Assembly: GCF_003957295.1 (NCBI RefSeq)
Contig: NZ_RQPJ01000002.1
Location: forward strand, 744,001-808,000
Source of the DNA: Arenibacter aquaticus
GTDB lineage: Bacteria; Bacteroidota; Bacteroidia; Flavobacteriales; Flavobacteriaceae
Direction of reading: 5' to 3'
DNA length: 64,000 nt
The notes beneath the pieces were generated by a model. The model saw only the letters and a program-made list of their open reading frames with translations, ran no database searches and had not been told where the DNA came from. Positions 1-8,346 of the stretch are shown in pieces. Position 1 is the stretch's first letter. The number at the start of each line of letters is the position of its first letter. The position numbers and the translations under genes were made by a program.

Positions 1-436
1 CCTGAGCCAAAAAATCGGTATGACCAGGAAAATTAAATTCCTCAGATTGAATGTTGTTCTTATTAATAGGAGCGGTCACCAACACATCTATTCCGTCATT
101 CTTTAAAGCATCCACTGCTGCCCGGAGCGACTTTAAGGCGTACTTGCCACTCTCGGCAGTTGCCTCTCCATACTTTATAGGAGTGTGCTCCTTCCATACA
201 TTAACCACATTAATCTTGCCATCTATAGCCTTTGTGGCGTCATGTATCCCATTAAAATTAATATTCAAGCCCAAATCCGATTTTTGTTGGGAAATGGCCT
301 TATTGGAAGCAAAAATAATGGGCGTACAAAAATCAAGCATACGGGAATCTTCAAATGTCCTGAGTACTACCTCGCACCCTATACCATTTAAATCCCCTAT
401 GGATATCCCCAATTTTATCTTTCCAGCTTCCTGCAT
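1..436 (-). CDS. pdxA: 4-hydroxythreonine-4-phosphate dehydrogenase (partial, 3' end off window)
   Basis: The reverse strand encodes about 145 N-terminal residues of PdxA, the NAD-dependent enzyme that oxidises 4-phosphohydroxy-L-threonine in the DXP-dependent pyridoxal-phosphate pathway (cytoplasmic). Visible signatures are the N-terminal strand-loop GISIGDLNGIGCEVVL near residue 9 and the motif PGHTDFLA at the left edge, which carries a metal-binding His of the family. The only ATG in frame is at 436; upstream codons contain no other Met. The gene is divergent from riboflavin synthase with about 70 bp between them, a pairing of two cofactor genes. The C-terminal part lies outside the window, so intactness cannot be judged. 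No stop interrupts the visible part. Confidence 0.92.
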   Translation of the reverse strand, partial: MQEAGKIKLGISIGDLNGIGCEVVLRTFEDSRMLDFCTPIIFASNKAISQQKSDLGLNINFNGIHDATKAIDGKINVVNVWKEHTPIKYGEATAESGKYALKSLRAAVDALKNDGIDVLVTAPINKNNIQSEEFNFPGHTDFLAQ

Positions 437-481
437 ATTCTGTATTCGTTTAATATGAAATAAACCTCTAAATTTACATCA

Positions 482-489
482 CAAAACTA
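482..489 (-). promoter_or_regulatory. candidate -7 promoter element for pdxA
   Basis: Read on the minus strand this is TAGTTTTG, an exact match to the Bacteroidota -7 consensus TAnnTTTG, about 45 nt upstream of the pdxA ATG. No clear TTTG -33 element is seen at the expected distance, so this is only a candidate. Confidence 0.35.
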
Positions 490-506
490 CTTAATTAAAA
501 CGACAC

Positions 507-1097
507 ATGTTTACTGGGATTATTGAAACTTTGGGAGAAGTAAAAAAATTGGAACAAGAAGGCGGAAATCTGCACCTGACCATAGCATCCCCTATTACCC
601 AAGAATTAAAAATAGACCAAAGTGTAGCCCATAATGGAGTATGCCTAACCGTGGTAAAAATAGAAGGCGACCAATATACCGTAACGGCCATAGAAGAAAC
701 ATTGCAAAAAACCAATTTAGAGGATCTGCAAGTAGGGGAAGGGGTAAACTTGGAACGGGCCATGGTACTTGGCGCAAGATTGGACGGACATATAGTTCAG
801 GGGCATGTAGACCAAACCGGACAATGCGTAAAAATTGAAGAAAAGGACGGTAGTTGGTTTTTTACCTTTGAATATGATCCCCAATTAAATAATGTGACCA
901 TTGAGAAAGGCTCCATTACCATAGATGGTACCAGCTTAACGGTTGTGGATTCCCAAAAAAACAATTTTAGCGTAGCCATTATTCCATATACCTTTGAACA
1001 TACCAGATTTAAAAACTATAAGGTGGGCACTAGGGTCAACTTGGAATTTGATGTGGTAGGAAAATATGTTTCCAGGTTATTGGAGCTAAGAAATTAG
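507..1097 (+). CDS. ribE: riboflavin synthase (alpha chain type)
   Basis: Catalyses dismutation of two 6,7-dimethyl-8-ribityllumazine molecules to riboflavin and a pyrimidine, the last step of riboflavin synthesis. The 196-residue product starts with the family's invariant MFTGI and consists of two lumazine-binding domains in tandem (about residues 1-95 and 96-190). Domain 1 carries the VAHNGVCLTV strand and domain 2 the matching SITIDGTSLTVV strand. GHIVQGHVD marks the start of domain 2. Length is typical for the trimeric enzyme. It starts 70 bp from the divergent pdxA start and is followed by a short gap before the DUF3784 gene. Whether the symbol should be ribE or ribC depends on the naming scheme. 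Confidence 0.96.
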   Translation: MFTGIIETLGEVKKLEQEGGNLHLTIASPITQELKIDQSVAHNGVCLTVVKIEGDQYTVTAIEETLQKTNLEDLQVGEGVNLERAMVLGARLDGHIVQGHVDQTGQCVKIEEKDGSWFFTFEYDPQLNNVTIEKGSITIDGTSLTVVDSQKNNFSVAIIPYTFEHTRFKNYKVGTRVNLEFDVVGKYVSRLLELRN

Positions 1098-1175
1098 CAC
1101 CTTGAAAGGCAACATTTTTGCATGTCATTACTTTAAGTACTTGGGTGTACAAGGCTACCTTATAAAAAATCTATC

Positions 1176-1922
1176 ATGATGCTTTACACCTTATTGGGAG
1201 TTAGCCTGCTCTTTATAGGCATTGGATTTCTGGTTACCGAAAACAATGCCAAGTACCTCTTATCTGGCTACAACACCTTGGACGAAAAGGAAAGAAAGCG
1301 TTTCGATTTAAAAAAATACCTCCCTTATTTCAGAAAATCTCACATTGCTCTTGGGTCATCATTACTAGTACTGGGCCTCTTATTGCACTACGGAATAAGC
1401 GAAACGGCAAGCGGAATATTTCTAGGGGTCTACCCCATTTTAGCCTATATTTACTTTATACTAAAAAGCAATACCTATTGGACTGGCAAGCAAAACAGAT
1501 GGAATAAAATTGGCATTTATATCCTTATAGCTACTCTTGCTCTTATAATAGGTCTGCTAGCATTGGGGTTAATGGAAAGCAAACTGCAGATAACCCACAA
1601 TGAAATTGAATTCCGAGGGGTATATGGGGAAACCCTTGGGGCACGCGATATAAAATCTGTTGGCCTTACCAATACATTGCCGAAAATTACATCCAAATCC
1701 AACGGATTTGCACTAGGCGAAACTAGGAAAGGGTATTTTAGAACCCAAGACGGTGAGGCGGTAAAATTGATCCTCAATTCCAACATCAAACCCTATCTAC
1801 TTATTACCAAAATAAATAATGAAAAGATTTACTTTTCTTCCAAGGACAACTCCAATAGGCCATACTTCCATCAATTGGAAGAATCCCTACCCCATACTAT
1901 TGAATTCCATGATTTGGATTAA
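1176..1922 (+). CDS. DUF3784 membrane protein with C-terminal PH-like domain
   Basis: A 248-residue integral membrane protein of unknown function. The N-terminal half has the DUF3784 pattern: a first TM helix (about 3-20), then KYLLSGYNTLDEKE at about residues 26-39 and an amphipathic stretch, then further TM helices at about 56-73, 78-95 and 111-133. The C-terminal 105 residues are soluble and beta-rich, beginning ITHNEIEFRGVYGE, and resemble the bacterial PH domain (bPH_5-like). The two-part layout suggests a membrane sensor or envelope protein, but that is inference. It stands alone 78 bp after ribE and faces the convergent acyltransferase gene. Confidence 0.75.
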   Translation: MMLYTLLGVSLLFIGIGFLVTENNAKYLLSGYNTLDEKERKRFDLKKYLPYFRKSHIALGSSLLVLGLLLHYGISETASGIFLGVYPILAYIYFILKSNTYWTGKQNRWNKIGIYILIATLALIIGLLALGLMESKLQITHNEIEFRGVYGETLGARDIKSVGLTNTLPKITSKSNGFALGETRKGYFRTQDGEAVKLILNSNIKPYLLITKINNEKIYFSSKDNSNRPYFHQLEESLPHTIEFHDLD

Positions 1923-1938
1923 TGCCGTAAATGAAGAG

Positions 1939-1957
1939 TTGCCATCTAATATGGCAG
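1939..1957. terminator. hairpin between convergent genes
   Basis: TGCCAT-ctaat-ATGGCA forms a 6-bp stem 17 nt after the stop of the DUF3784 gene, nested inside a weaker outer pairing of ATGCCG (from 1922) with CGGCAT (about 1966). An A-run follows on the plus strand rather than a T-run, so it may be an RNA 3'-end structure more than a classical intrinsic terminator. Confidence 0.35.
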
Positions 1958-2005
1958 CGTCCACATCGGCATAAAAAAAACGCTAAAACCTTACAAATAA
2001 TAGCC

Positions 2006-3100
2006 CTAAACCTTAATATAGATCTTTTTTCTATTTAGAAGATAGCCCAGGAAAACATAAAAAGAGACCACTGTGAGGCCATATAGTAAGGATGACGTTT
2101 CCATTGGCAAGGAATCTTGAACATAAATACTTTTAAACAGCCAAGCGTGCAAGGAAGTACCTTCACTTAGTTTTATCATTCCCATTATCTTGGCGGTAAA
2201 GCTGGAAAGAAAGTACAAAACAATGGCATTGGAACCAGCGTATTTAAAAATACTTCCAAACTTAATTCCCTTTACATCGGAGATATAATAGATTAGCGCC
2301 AGTACAATATTGGCCCAGCCAGCGGTTACCAGTACAAAGCTACTGCTCCATAGCGCCTTATTTATAGGAAAAACCATATCCCATAAATACCCCAAGAGCA
2401 ATAGTGCAACCCCTATACCAAGCAAAAGGAATTCTTTCTTCAACCTCTTGGAACGCAAAATAAGGCCCGTAAAAATACCCAATAGGGCGGTCCCAATAGA
2501 TGGCAAAGTACTCAGCAGCCCTTCCGGGTCATAATCAGATTTGTAACTGTGGGAGCCAAACACCTGAACATCCAAGTAGTTGGCCAAATTGTTAGGAGCC
2601 CGTTCAAAGGTAGGTGCCATTCCGTTTACCGGAACATAGCCCAATAACAACCAATAACCCACCAATAGAAAGACACAAAGACCAACAAGCACCTTCCAAT
2701 TAAAATTAAGAAACAGAATGGAAGCAAAGAAAAAAACCACCCCTATACGCTGAAGCACCCCAGGGAACCTAATATTATCAAAATCCTTAAAGAAAGGAAA
2801 ATGAATAGTAAAAGCCCCCAAGAACAACCCCAACCCTATTAGTTTTAGGGCCCTTACAGATATTTTTTTGTACGTATTCCCATCTATGGGTTTATTTTGA
2901 TAGGCAAAAACAATGGAACAGCCTACAATGAACAAAAAGAAAGGGAATACCAAATCGGTAGGGGTATACCCATGCCATTTTGCATGTAGAAAAGGGGCGT
3001 ATACATTAGACCATGTTCCAGGGGTATTTACCAAAATCATCAACACAATGGTAATACCCCTAAAGATGTCTACCGATACAATCCTATTCTGTATATTCAT
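2006..3100 (-). CDS. NagX/HGSNAT-like multipass acyltransferase family protein
   Basis: A 364-residue polytopic membrane protein of the family that includes bacterial NagX and the catalytic part of heparan-alpha-glucosaminide N-acetyltransferase (COG4299/DUF5009 group). The N-terminus RIVSVDIFRGITIVLMILVN is diagnostic: the D-x-FRG motif opens the first TM helix. It is followed by a short loop containing HAKWHGYTPTD with His residues and then a series of hydrophobic helices. The family is thought to move an acyl group across the membrane onto amino sugars. It lies 34 bp downstream of the SSS symporter in the same orientation, probably one operon, which supports a sugar-uptake or amino-sugar role. 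The exact substrate is unknown. Confidence 0.78.
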   Translation of the reverse strand: MNIQNRIVSVDIFRGITIVLMILVNTPGTWSNVYAPFLHAKWHGYTPTDLVFPFFLFIVGCSIVFAYQNKPIDGNTYKKISVRALKLIGLGLFLGAFTIHFPFFKDFDNIRFPGVLQRIGVVFFFASILFLNFNWKVLVGLCVFLLVGYWLLLGYVPVNGMAPTFERAPNNLANYLDVQVFGSHSYKSDYDPEGLLSTLPSIGTALLGIFTGLILRSKRLKKEFLLLGIGVALLLLGYLWDMVFPINKALWSSSFVLVTAGWANIVLALIYYISDVKGIKFGSIFKYAGSNAIVLYFLSSFTAKIMGMIKLSEGTSLHAWLFKSIYVQDSLPMETSSLLYGLTVVSFYVFLGYLLNRKKIYIKV

Positions 3101-3134
3101 GGCTCCTATGTTTATTGCCTACTAATCCATACTA

Positions 3135-4946
3135 CTATAATATATGGTCCTTCATCTTATTCCATGCCCTGGCCAACAAAAAGCCCGATACTATTGCCAC
3201 AACCGTTAATATGAGCGCATTGGTTGTTTTACCATAAATCCAATAGCCCGTAGCAAACATGCATGAATAGATTAATATACAGCCCAATACCATGGCTGTT
3301 ATCCCGGAAGGAACACTCCATTTTTCCTTGGTATTCACAATCTCCACATTATCTTTTTCAGCATCCTTGATTACCTTGGACCAACCTGGACCTCCTGGCT
3401 GTATTTTTTTATAAAAGCTCTGTAATACTGTCTTGGACTCGGGCTGGGTCATAAAGGTAGCCCCCAACCAAATCACAGTGGTTACCACCACTACAAATGG
3501 ATATTCGGACCAATCAGGAAGCAATCCGGTTTCTGCATCAAATAAGAAGGTACCCACTGCTGTTAATTTTAGGACTATAGATATAATTCCCGAAGCAAAC
3601 ATGGCGGTTATCTCACTCCATGCGTTAATTCGCCACCAGAACCATCTAAGGATAAAAATGAGGCCTGTTCCTGCCCCAAAAACCAACAACACCTCAAATA
3701 ACTGCAATGCATTTTGTAGCAACAGGGCCAAAGTGGCACTAAATACCATTAGTACAACTGTGGAAATCCTACCTACGGCCACCAATCTTTTTTCAGTCGC
3801 TTTTGGGTTTATCTGTTGTTTATAAAAGTCATACACTATATAAGAGGAACCCCAGTTTAATTGGGTTGAGATGGTACTCATATAGGCCGCAATCAAAGAG
3901 GCCAATACCAATCCAAGCAACCCGCTGGGCAACTTGGTCAACATGGCCGAATACGCCAGGTCATGCCCCAATTTGTCTGCAGCAACGTTTGGAAAGGCCT
4001 CGTGTATACTGGCCACATCCGGATATACTACCAAGGAGGCCAAGGCCACCAATATCCATGGCCAAGGACGCAAGGCATAGTGCATAATATTAAAGAAAAA
4101 GGTAGCTCCAATTGCGTGGTTTTCATTTTTGGCCGCCAACATACGCTGGGCTATATAGCCTCCACCTCCTGGTTCCGCACCAGGATACCAAGAACTCCAC
4201 CATTGTACTGCCAAGGGAATAATAAATAGGGTTATTAAAGCACTGGTATTACTAAAATCAGGAACAATAGCTAGTTTATCGGACACGTGTTCATTGGCCA
4301 TTAACGCATGTATACCACCCACTTCAGGAAGGTTTACCAAGTAATAGGCGGCTCCTATAGCGCCTCCCATAGCAACAAAAAACAATAGAAAATCGGTATA
4401 CACCACACCTTTGAAACCACCTAGTGCACTAAAGGTTACGGTAATTAAACCGGCACTTATAACGGTGACCCAAGGCTCCAAGCCCAACATGATACCACCT
4501 ATCTTAATAGCGGCCAAGGTAACCGCAGACATGGTAATCACATTAAATATTACTCCTAGATAGACGGCCCTGAACTTCCTTAAAAAACTAGCAGGTTTAC
4601 CCCCGTAGCGAAGTTCATAAAATTCAAGGTCCGTATTTACGTTGGACTTTCTCCAAAGTTTGGCATATACAAAAACGGTAAGTAGACCTGTTAATAGAAA
4701 GGCCCACCATACCCAGTTTCCGGATACGCCGTTAGTACGAACAATATCCGTAACCAAATTAGGGGTATCGGTAGAAAAGGTGGTTGCCACCATAGACAAT
4801 CCCAATAGCCACCATGGCATGGTTCTTCCAGAAAGGAAATACTCGGACGAACTAGCGCCCGACTTCTTGGAAACATAAATTCCGATAAACAAAACAATTG
4901 AGAAAAAAACGATTATAAAACCGTAATCCAGTGTACTTAATTCCAT
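3135..4946 (-). CDS. sodium:solute symporter (SSS family)
   Basis: A Na+-coupled transporter of the SSS/SGLT family in the inner membrane. The LeuT-type core is visible as a hydrophobic N-terminal helix after MELSTLDYG, the loop SEYFLSGRTMPWWLLGLSM typical of the first repeat, the family motif GGFKGVVYTDFLLFF, and about 13-14 TM helices over 603 residues. I place the start at 4946. A longer reading to 5048 would add 34 residues without a helix and would overlap the divergent TauE gene and its candidate promoter. It is the first gene of a likely two-gene unit with the NagX-like gene, so a sugar or amino-sugar substrate is plausible but unproven. Confidence 0.88.
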   Translation of the reverse strand: MELSTLDYGFIIVFFSIVLFIGIYVSKKSGASSSEYFLSGRTMPWWLLGLSMVATTFSTDTPNLVTDIVRTNGVSGNWVWWAFLLTGLLTVFVYAKLWRKSNVNTDLEFYELRYGGKPASFLRKFRAVYLGVIFNVITMSAVTLAAIKIGGIMLGLEPWVTVISAGLITVTFSALGGFKGVVYTDFLLFFVAMGGAIGAAYYLVNLPEVGGIHALMANEHVSDKLAIVPDFSNTSALITLFIIPLAVQWWSSWYPGAEPGGGGYIAQRMLAAKNENHAIGATFFFNIMHYALRPWPWILVALASLVVYPDVASIHEAFPNVAADKLGHDLAYSAMLTKLPSGLLGLVLASLIAAYMSTISTQLNWGSSYIVYDFYKQQINPKATEKRLVAVGRISTVVLMVFSATLALLLQNALQLFEVLLVFGAGTGLIFILRWFWWRINAWSEITAMFASGIISIVLKLTAVGTFLFDAETGLLPDWSEYPFVVVVTTVIWLGATFMTQPESKTVLQSFYKKIQPGGPGWSKVIKDAEKDNVEIVNTKEKWSVPSGITAMVLGCILIYSCMFATGYWIYGKTTNALILTVVAIVSGFLLARAWNKMKDHIL

Positions 4947-4997
4947 TAGTTGCGAGGGTATAAAAAAATTAAGATTTAAAGATAAATTTTTTTGGGA

Positions 4998-5005
4998 TAC
5001 TTTTG
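4998..5005 (+). promoter_or_regulatory. candidate -7 promoter element for the TauE/SafE gene
   Basis: TACTTTTG matches the Bacteroidota TAnnTTTG element exactly and lies 15 nt before the first ATG of the exporter gene, or 24 nt before an in-frame second ATG at 5030. The -33 region holds only a weak TTTA. Confidence 0.4.
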
Positions 5006-5020
5006 CCTTTTCATCGCTAA

Positions 5021-5785
5021 ATGTTACAAATGCTTCTCTTAACAACATCAGATATCACTACAACAGCATGGATCTTGGCCTTGACCGCCGCTTTTGTCAT
5101 CGGAATTTCCAAAGCCGGCATCAAGGGAATTGCCATTATAAATGTTACTTTAATGGCATTGGCCTTTGGCGCCAAGGAATCTACCGGGCTGGTTGTCCCC
5201 TTATTGGTATTGGGCGATGCCTTTGCGGTTATTTATTACAACAGACACGCCCAATGGAAATACATAATTGCCTTTTTGCCCTGGATGATTCTGGGAATTT
5301 TGATAGGAACGGCCATTGGAAAAGATTTGCCGGAGACCATCTTTAAGATCGGTATGGCCATTATTATCCTAGGAACCGTTATTATGATGTATTGGTGGGA
5401 TAGGAAGAAATCCAAAAATGTTCCCACACATTGGGCCTTTGCAGGTTTTATAGGTACCATGGCGGGTATTACAACTATGATAGGTAATTTGGCGGGAGCC
5501 TTTTCCAACATTTATTTTTTGGCCATGAGGTTGCCAAAAAACGAATTTATAGGTACAGCCGCCTGGCTCTTTTTTATCGTTAATATCTTTAAACTGCCCT
5601 TTCATATTTTTATATGGAAGACCATCACCCCTGAGACCTTGCTTATCAACCTTAAACTAGTACCCGGAATTATAATGGGGATTATTGTAGGAATCCGATT
5701 GGTGAAACTCATTAAAGATCAATTTTATCGTAAAATGATCTTGGTCCTAACTGCACTGGGGGCATTTCTCATTTTGTTTAGGTAG
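5021..5785 (+). CDS. TauE/SafE family sulfite/organosulfonate exporter-like permease
   Basis: A 254-residue inner-membrane protein with about 7-8 TM helices, matching the TauE/SafE family (anion exporters for sulfite, sulfoacetate and related anions). Characteristic features are the first repeat AFVIGISKAGIKGIAIINV and the second repeat AGITTMIGNLAGAFSNIYFL, the two inverted half-repeats of the fold. An in-frame ATG three codons in (5030) could be the true start. The gene is divergent from the SSS symporter and is followed closely by a hairpin terminator. Substrate cannot be told from sequence. Confidence 0.85.
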   Translation: MLQMLLLTTSDITTTAWILALTAAFVIGISKAGIKGIAIINVTLMALAFGAKESTGLVVPLLVLGDAFAVIYYNRHAQWKYIIAFLPWMILGILIGTAIGKDLPETIFKIGMAIIILGTVIMMYWWDRKKSKNVPTHWAFAGFIGTMAGITTMIGNLAGAFSNIYFLAMRLPKNEFIGTAAWLFFIVNIFKLPFHIFIWKTITPETLLINLKLVPGIIMGIIVGIRLVKLIKDQFYRKMILVLTALGAFLILFR

Positions 5786-5794
5786 GGAATAAAA

Positions 5795-5821
5795 AAAAGC
5801 TGATGCAATGCACCAGCTTTT
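5795..5821. terminator. bidirectional intrinsic terminator
   Basis: AAAAGCTG-a-TGC-aat-GCA-c-CAGCTTTT gives an 8+3 bp stem ten nt after the exporter stop. A-runs and T-runs flank both sides, so it can work on both strands. On the minus strand it is preceded by two copies of GTTTGAGTTAG, which hints at a minus-strand transcript ending here. Confidence 0.75.
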
Positions 5822-6139
5822 CAACTAGACTAACTCAAACTAATACTAACTCAAACTTTTCACCACAAAAATGGCAATTAAAAAGTGCCTGGAAGTTAAC
5901 TAAACTTGATGTTAACATTACCAAAAATAAAAGCCACCACCCCAGAAGCATTGGAACCCTTCCCCAACAGCCCAAAAGCTGTTTAAATTTTTCTCCATTT
6001 CCTGATAATTATCATATTCTAAGAACGCATTTCGTATAAAATTTGCCGATTCATAAGCGGGCCCAGGTTAAAAGTAGTTACCCACAATTTTCTATTTCCT
6101 AGAACGACTACTGCCTAGGGTCTCTCAAAAAATGATAAC
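5822..6139. other. intergenic stretch with small repeats, no confident gene
   Basis: No convincing protein gene. It holds two direct copies of CTAACTCAAAC (5829-5855), a dyad GTTAAC-N10-GTTAAC at 5895-5916, and on the minus strand a 26-codon ATG-started reading frame (5918-5998) rich in aromatic residues. The upstream region of the 602-residue protein gene occupies the right part; no exact TAnnTTTG was found there. Confidence 0.5.
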
Positions 6140-7948
6140 ATGACACAACATAGCTTTCATATCCCGGTAATGGGAATTGGGTTTACCATAGACACCCCCC
6201 TAAAAGTATCACATCTTGGTATTGATTCGGTTATTTCATTGGTTGATGACATCCTAATTGAAAAATTAAGGAAAATGTACTGCGAAAAATTAGAGCTCCC
6301 CTACCAAGAGATTTCGGACAAGATTGAAGATTTTAGGGCCAAAAGAATTAGCAGTTACCTCAACCTGGTCAATGATGCGGCACACAAAAAATTTGAGGAG
6401 CTGGTTAATTCTGCCCATAACAGAGGTAAAGAAATAAAAGAATATTTAAGCCTCCTACCCAATACCTCCCATTTAAAAGTAGAATTTGAGAAACTGACAT
6501 CCAAGGATTTTAATGCCAATGAAATTAAGAAATGGGCCAAGGAGAATTTGTCCATGGGTAGTATAGATGTCAATATTATGACCAAGGTGGACAAGGACAA
6601 CTATACAAAAAATGACAAATTACCAACCGAATTTAATGATGCCCATGCCGCTTTGCGCGGATATGCTATGAGCAACCTCAATTCCTCCGTTATTCTTTCT
6701 GCTGGAATGAACCCAAGACTATACAGTTATCTGGAGAATTTTGAGGATTTCTTTCCGGATGAAAACGGCAATATAAAAAAGAAAATAGTCTTAAAGGTCA
6801 GCGACTATAGGTCTGCCCTGATCCAAGGTAAGTTTTTGGCCAAAAAGGGAATTTGGGTATCAGAGTACCGTATAGAATCCGGACTAAATTGCGGGGGACA
6901 TGCCTTTGCCACGGATGGCTACTTAATGGGCCCCATCATGGCCGAGTTTCGGGACAACAAAAAAGCGTATATAGAAGAAATTCACGACATTTTAATTCCC
7001 GCACTTGCCCAGAAGGGCAGAAGTTTGCCCAAGCATAATCTATCCTTAAAAATAACTGCCCAAGGAGGTGTTGGTACGGCTGAGGAACACCAATTTTTAA
7101 TAGATCATTACAAGGTAGATTCCGTGGGCTGGGGAACCCCATTTCTTTTGGTTCCGGAGGCCACTACCGTAGACAAGGCTACCTTGGAAAAATTGGTAGA
7201 AGCAAAAGAGAAAGATCTTTACTTAAGTGATATATCACCCTTGGGCGTACCCTTCCATAACCTACGTGGAAACACCAAGGACATGGAAAAATTAAAAAAT
7301 ATAGACAAGGACAGACCCGGAAGTTCCTGTCCAAAGAAATTTGTGGCCCTGAACAAGGATTACACGGACAAAGGGCTGTGTACTGCATCCAGACAGTACC
7401 AACATTTAAAACTAAAAGAACTGGATGAAATGGGCTTGGCTGAAAAAGACTACACTGACAAATTCAATAAAATAACGGAGAAATCCTGTACCTGTGTGGG
7501 GCTAGGCACCTCTGCGCTCCTAGCCTATGGCCTGGATACCAAGACCGAAGGTCCAGGGGTATCTATCTGTCCCGGCCCCAATATGGCCTATTATTCCAAA
7601 ATAATGACACTTAAAGAAATGACAGACCACATCTACGGCCGTGCTAATGTTATTGTCAGAACCGATAGACCCCATATGTTTATGAAGGAACTTGGAATTT
7701 ATCTGGAATACCTTAAAAACAGAATTGCCGAATCCCAAGAAAGCATGAATAGAAAACAAGAAAAATACTTGTCAAAATTCATACATAATTTAGAGAATGG
7801 CATTACCTATTACCAAGGTTTATTTAACAACCTTAATGGGCAATTTAAAAATGCAAAGGATACTGTTTTGTCTGAATTGTCCAACAGTTTAAAAACCTTG
7901 GAAGGTTTTAAACAAGATGTAGAGGCGCATTCTTTGTCAGAGGTGTAA
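6140..7948 (+). CDS. conserved protein of unknown function with clustered Cys motifs, TIM-barrel-like centre
   Basis: I do not recognise a characterised homologue of this 602-residue protein. No signal peptide or TM helix is seen, so it is probably cytoplasmic. The centre has the strand-loop ITAQGGVGTAEEHQFLIDHY (GGVG at 309-312) followed by DSVGWGTPFLLVPEATTVD, which looks like the phosphate- or flavin-binding C-terminal half of a TIM barrel, as in glutamate-synthase or nitronate-monooxygenase-like enzymes (inference). Cysteines sit in conserved-looking contexts at C251 (NCGGHAF), C397 (SSCPKKF), C414 (GLCTASRQY), C450/C452 (SCTCVGLG) and C477 (SICPGPN), possible metal or Fe-S ligands. Residues from about 515 to the end are helical and likely coiled coil. 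It is monocistronic with its own terminator. Confidence 0.6.
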   Translation: MTQHSFHIPVMGIGFTIDTPLKVSHLGIDSVISLVDDILIEKLRKMYCEKLELPYQEISDKIEDFRAKRISSYLNLVNDAAHKKFEELVNSAHNRGKEIKEYLSLLPNTSHLKVEFEKLTSKDFNANEIKKWAKENLSMGSIDVNIMTKVDKDNYTKNDKLPTEFNDAHAALRGYAMSNLNSSVILSAGMNPRLYSYLENFEDFFPDENGNIKKKIVLKVSDYRSALIQGKFLAKKGIWVSEYRIESGLNCGGHAFATDGYLMGPIMAEFRDNKKAYIEEIHDILIPALAQKGRSLPKHNLSLKITAQGGVGTAEEHQFLIDHYKVDSVGWGTPFLLVPEATTVDKATLEKLVEAKEKDLYLSDISPLGVPFHNLRGNTKDMEKLKNIDKDRPGSSCPKKFVALNKDYTDKGLCTASRQYQHLKLKELDEMGLAEKDYTDKFNKITEKSCTCVGLGTSALLAYGLDTKTEGPGVSICPGPNMAYYSKIMTLKEMTDHIYGRANVIVRTDRPHMFMKELGIYLEYLKNRIAESQESMNRKQEKYLSKFIHNLENGITYYQGLFNNLNGQFKNAKDTVLSELSNSLKTLEGFKQDVEAHSLSEV

Positions 7949-7957
7949 CATTGCCCT

Positions 7958-7991
7958 TTAAAAATCAATACAGCAGAATCGTGATTTTTAA
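7958..7991 (+). terminator. intrinsic terminator after the 602-residue protein gene
   Basis: TTAAAAATCA and TGATTTTTAA form a perfect 10-bp stem around a 14-nt loop, starting ten nt after the stop codon. The T-run is part of the descending arm. Confidence 0.6.
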
Positions 7992-8138
7992 TTGTAAAAT
8001 CAAAGAGTCATCACTTGTCGATGCCACTTCACAGCTATAACCGATACTTTATCTTTGTTGAAAATATAATAAACAATTGTATTGGATTATTGTAAATTAA
8101 TAAAACTAATATCCGTCATAGTTGTATGGAACCTAAAC

Positions 8139-8336
8139 ATGGTTGAAAAGGGAAGCTTTGCCAATGATAGCGAATATATGCGGCATCTAATACGTATGGA
8201 CGAGGAGCGCAATAGGGAATAATTAATTACCAATGTAGCTATACAGGAAGGTTATGATAGTGGCCTTAGCCCCAAGATCAGATCAGTTGACGAGATTATC
8301 CAAGCTGCAAAATATAGACGATCGGACAAAGCCTAA
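8139..8336 (+). pseudogene. decayed ParD-like antitoxin
   Basis: One reading frame holds a ParD-like protein broken by an in-frame TAA at 8220-8222. The part before the stop reads VEKGSFANDSEYMRHLIR, matching the helix 'xEKGRFxxxSEVIRxxLR' of ParD/CC2985-type antitoxins. The part after it ends with RSVDEIIQAAKYRR, matching the usual ParD C-terminal tail that wraps the toxin. The N-terminal DNA-binding beta-strand is not recognisable upstream of the ATG. The ParE-like remnant follows 10 bp downstream, the standard order of this toxin-antitoxin type. Read-through or restart seems unlikely to restore function. Confidence 0.7.
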
Positions 8337-8346
8337 GGAAAACAGC

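Noticed and set aside
51..458. Plus-strand 135-codon frame at the left edge
   Set aside because: It is the antisense shadow of pdxA, whose minus-strand frame has clear family motifs.
5828..5860. Short direct repeats as a possible CRISPR
   Set aside because: Only two 11-bp copies with no proper spacers and no cas genes.
5803..6039. Plus-strand 78-codon frame after the exporter gene
   Set aside because: It starts inside the terminator hairpin, is Thr/Ser/Pro/His-rich without a recognisable pattern, and has no context.
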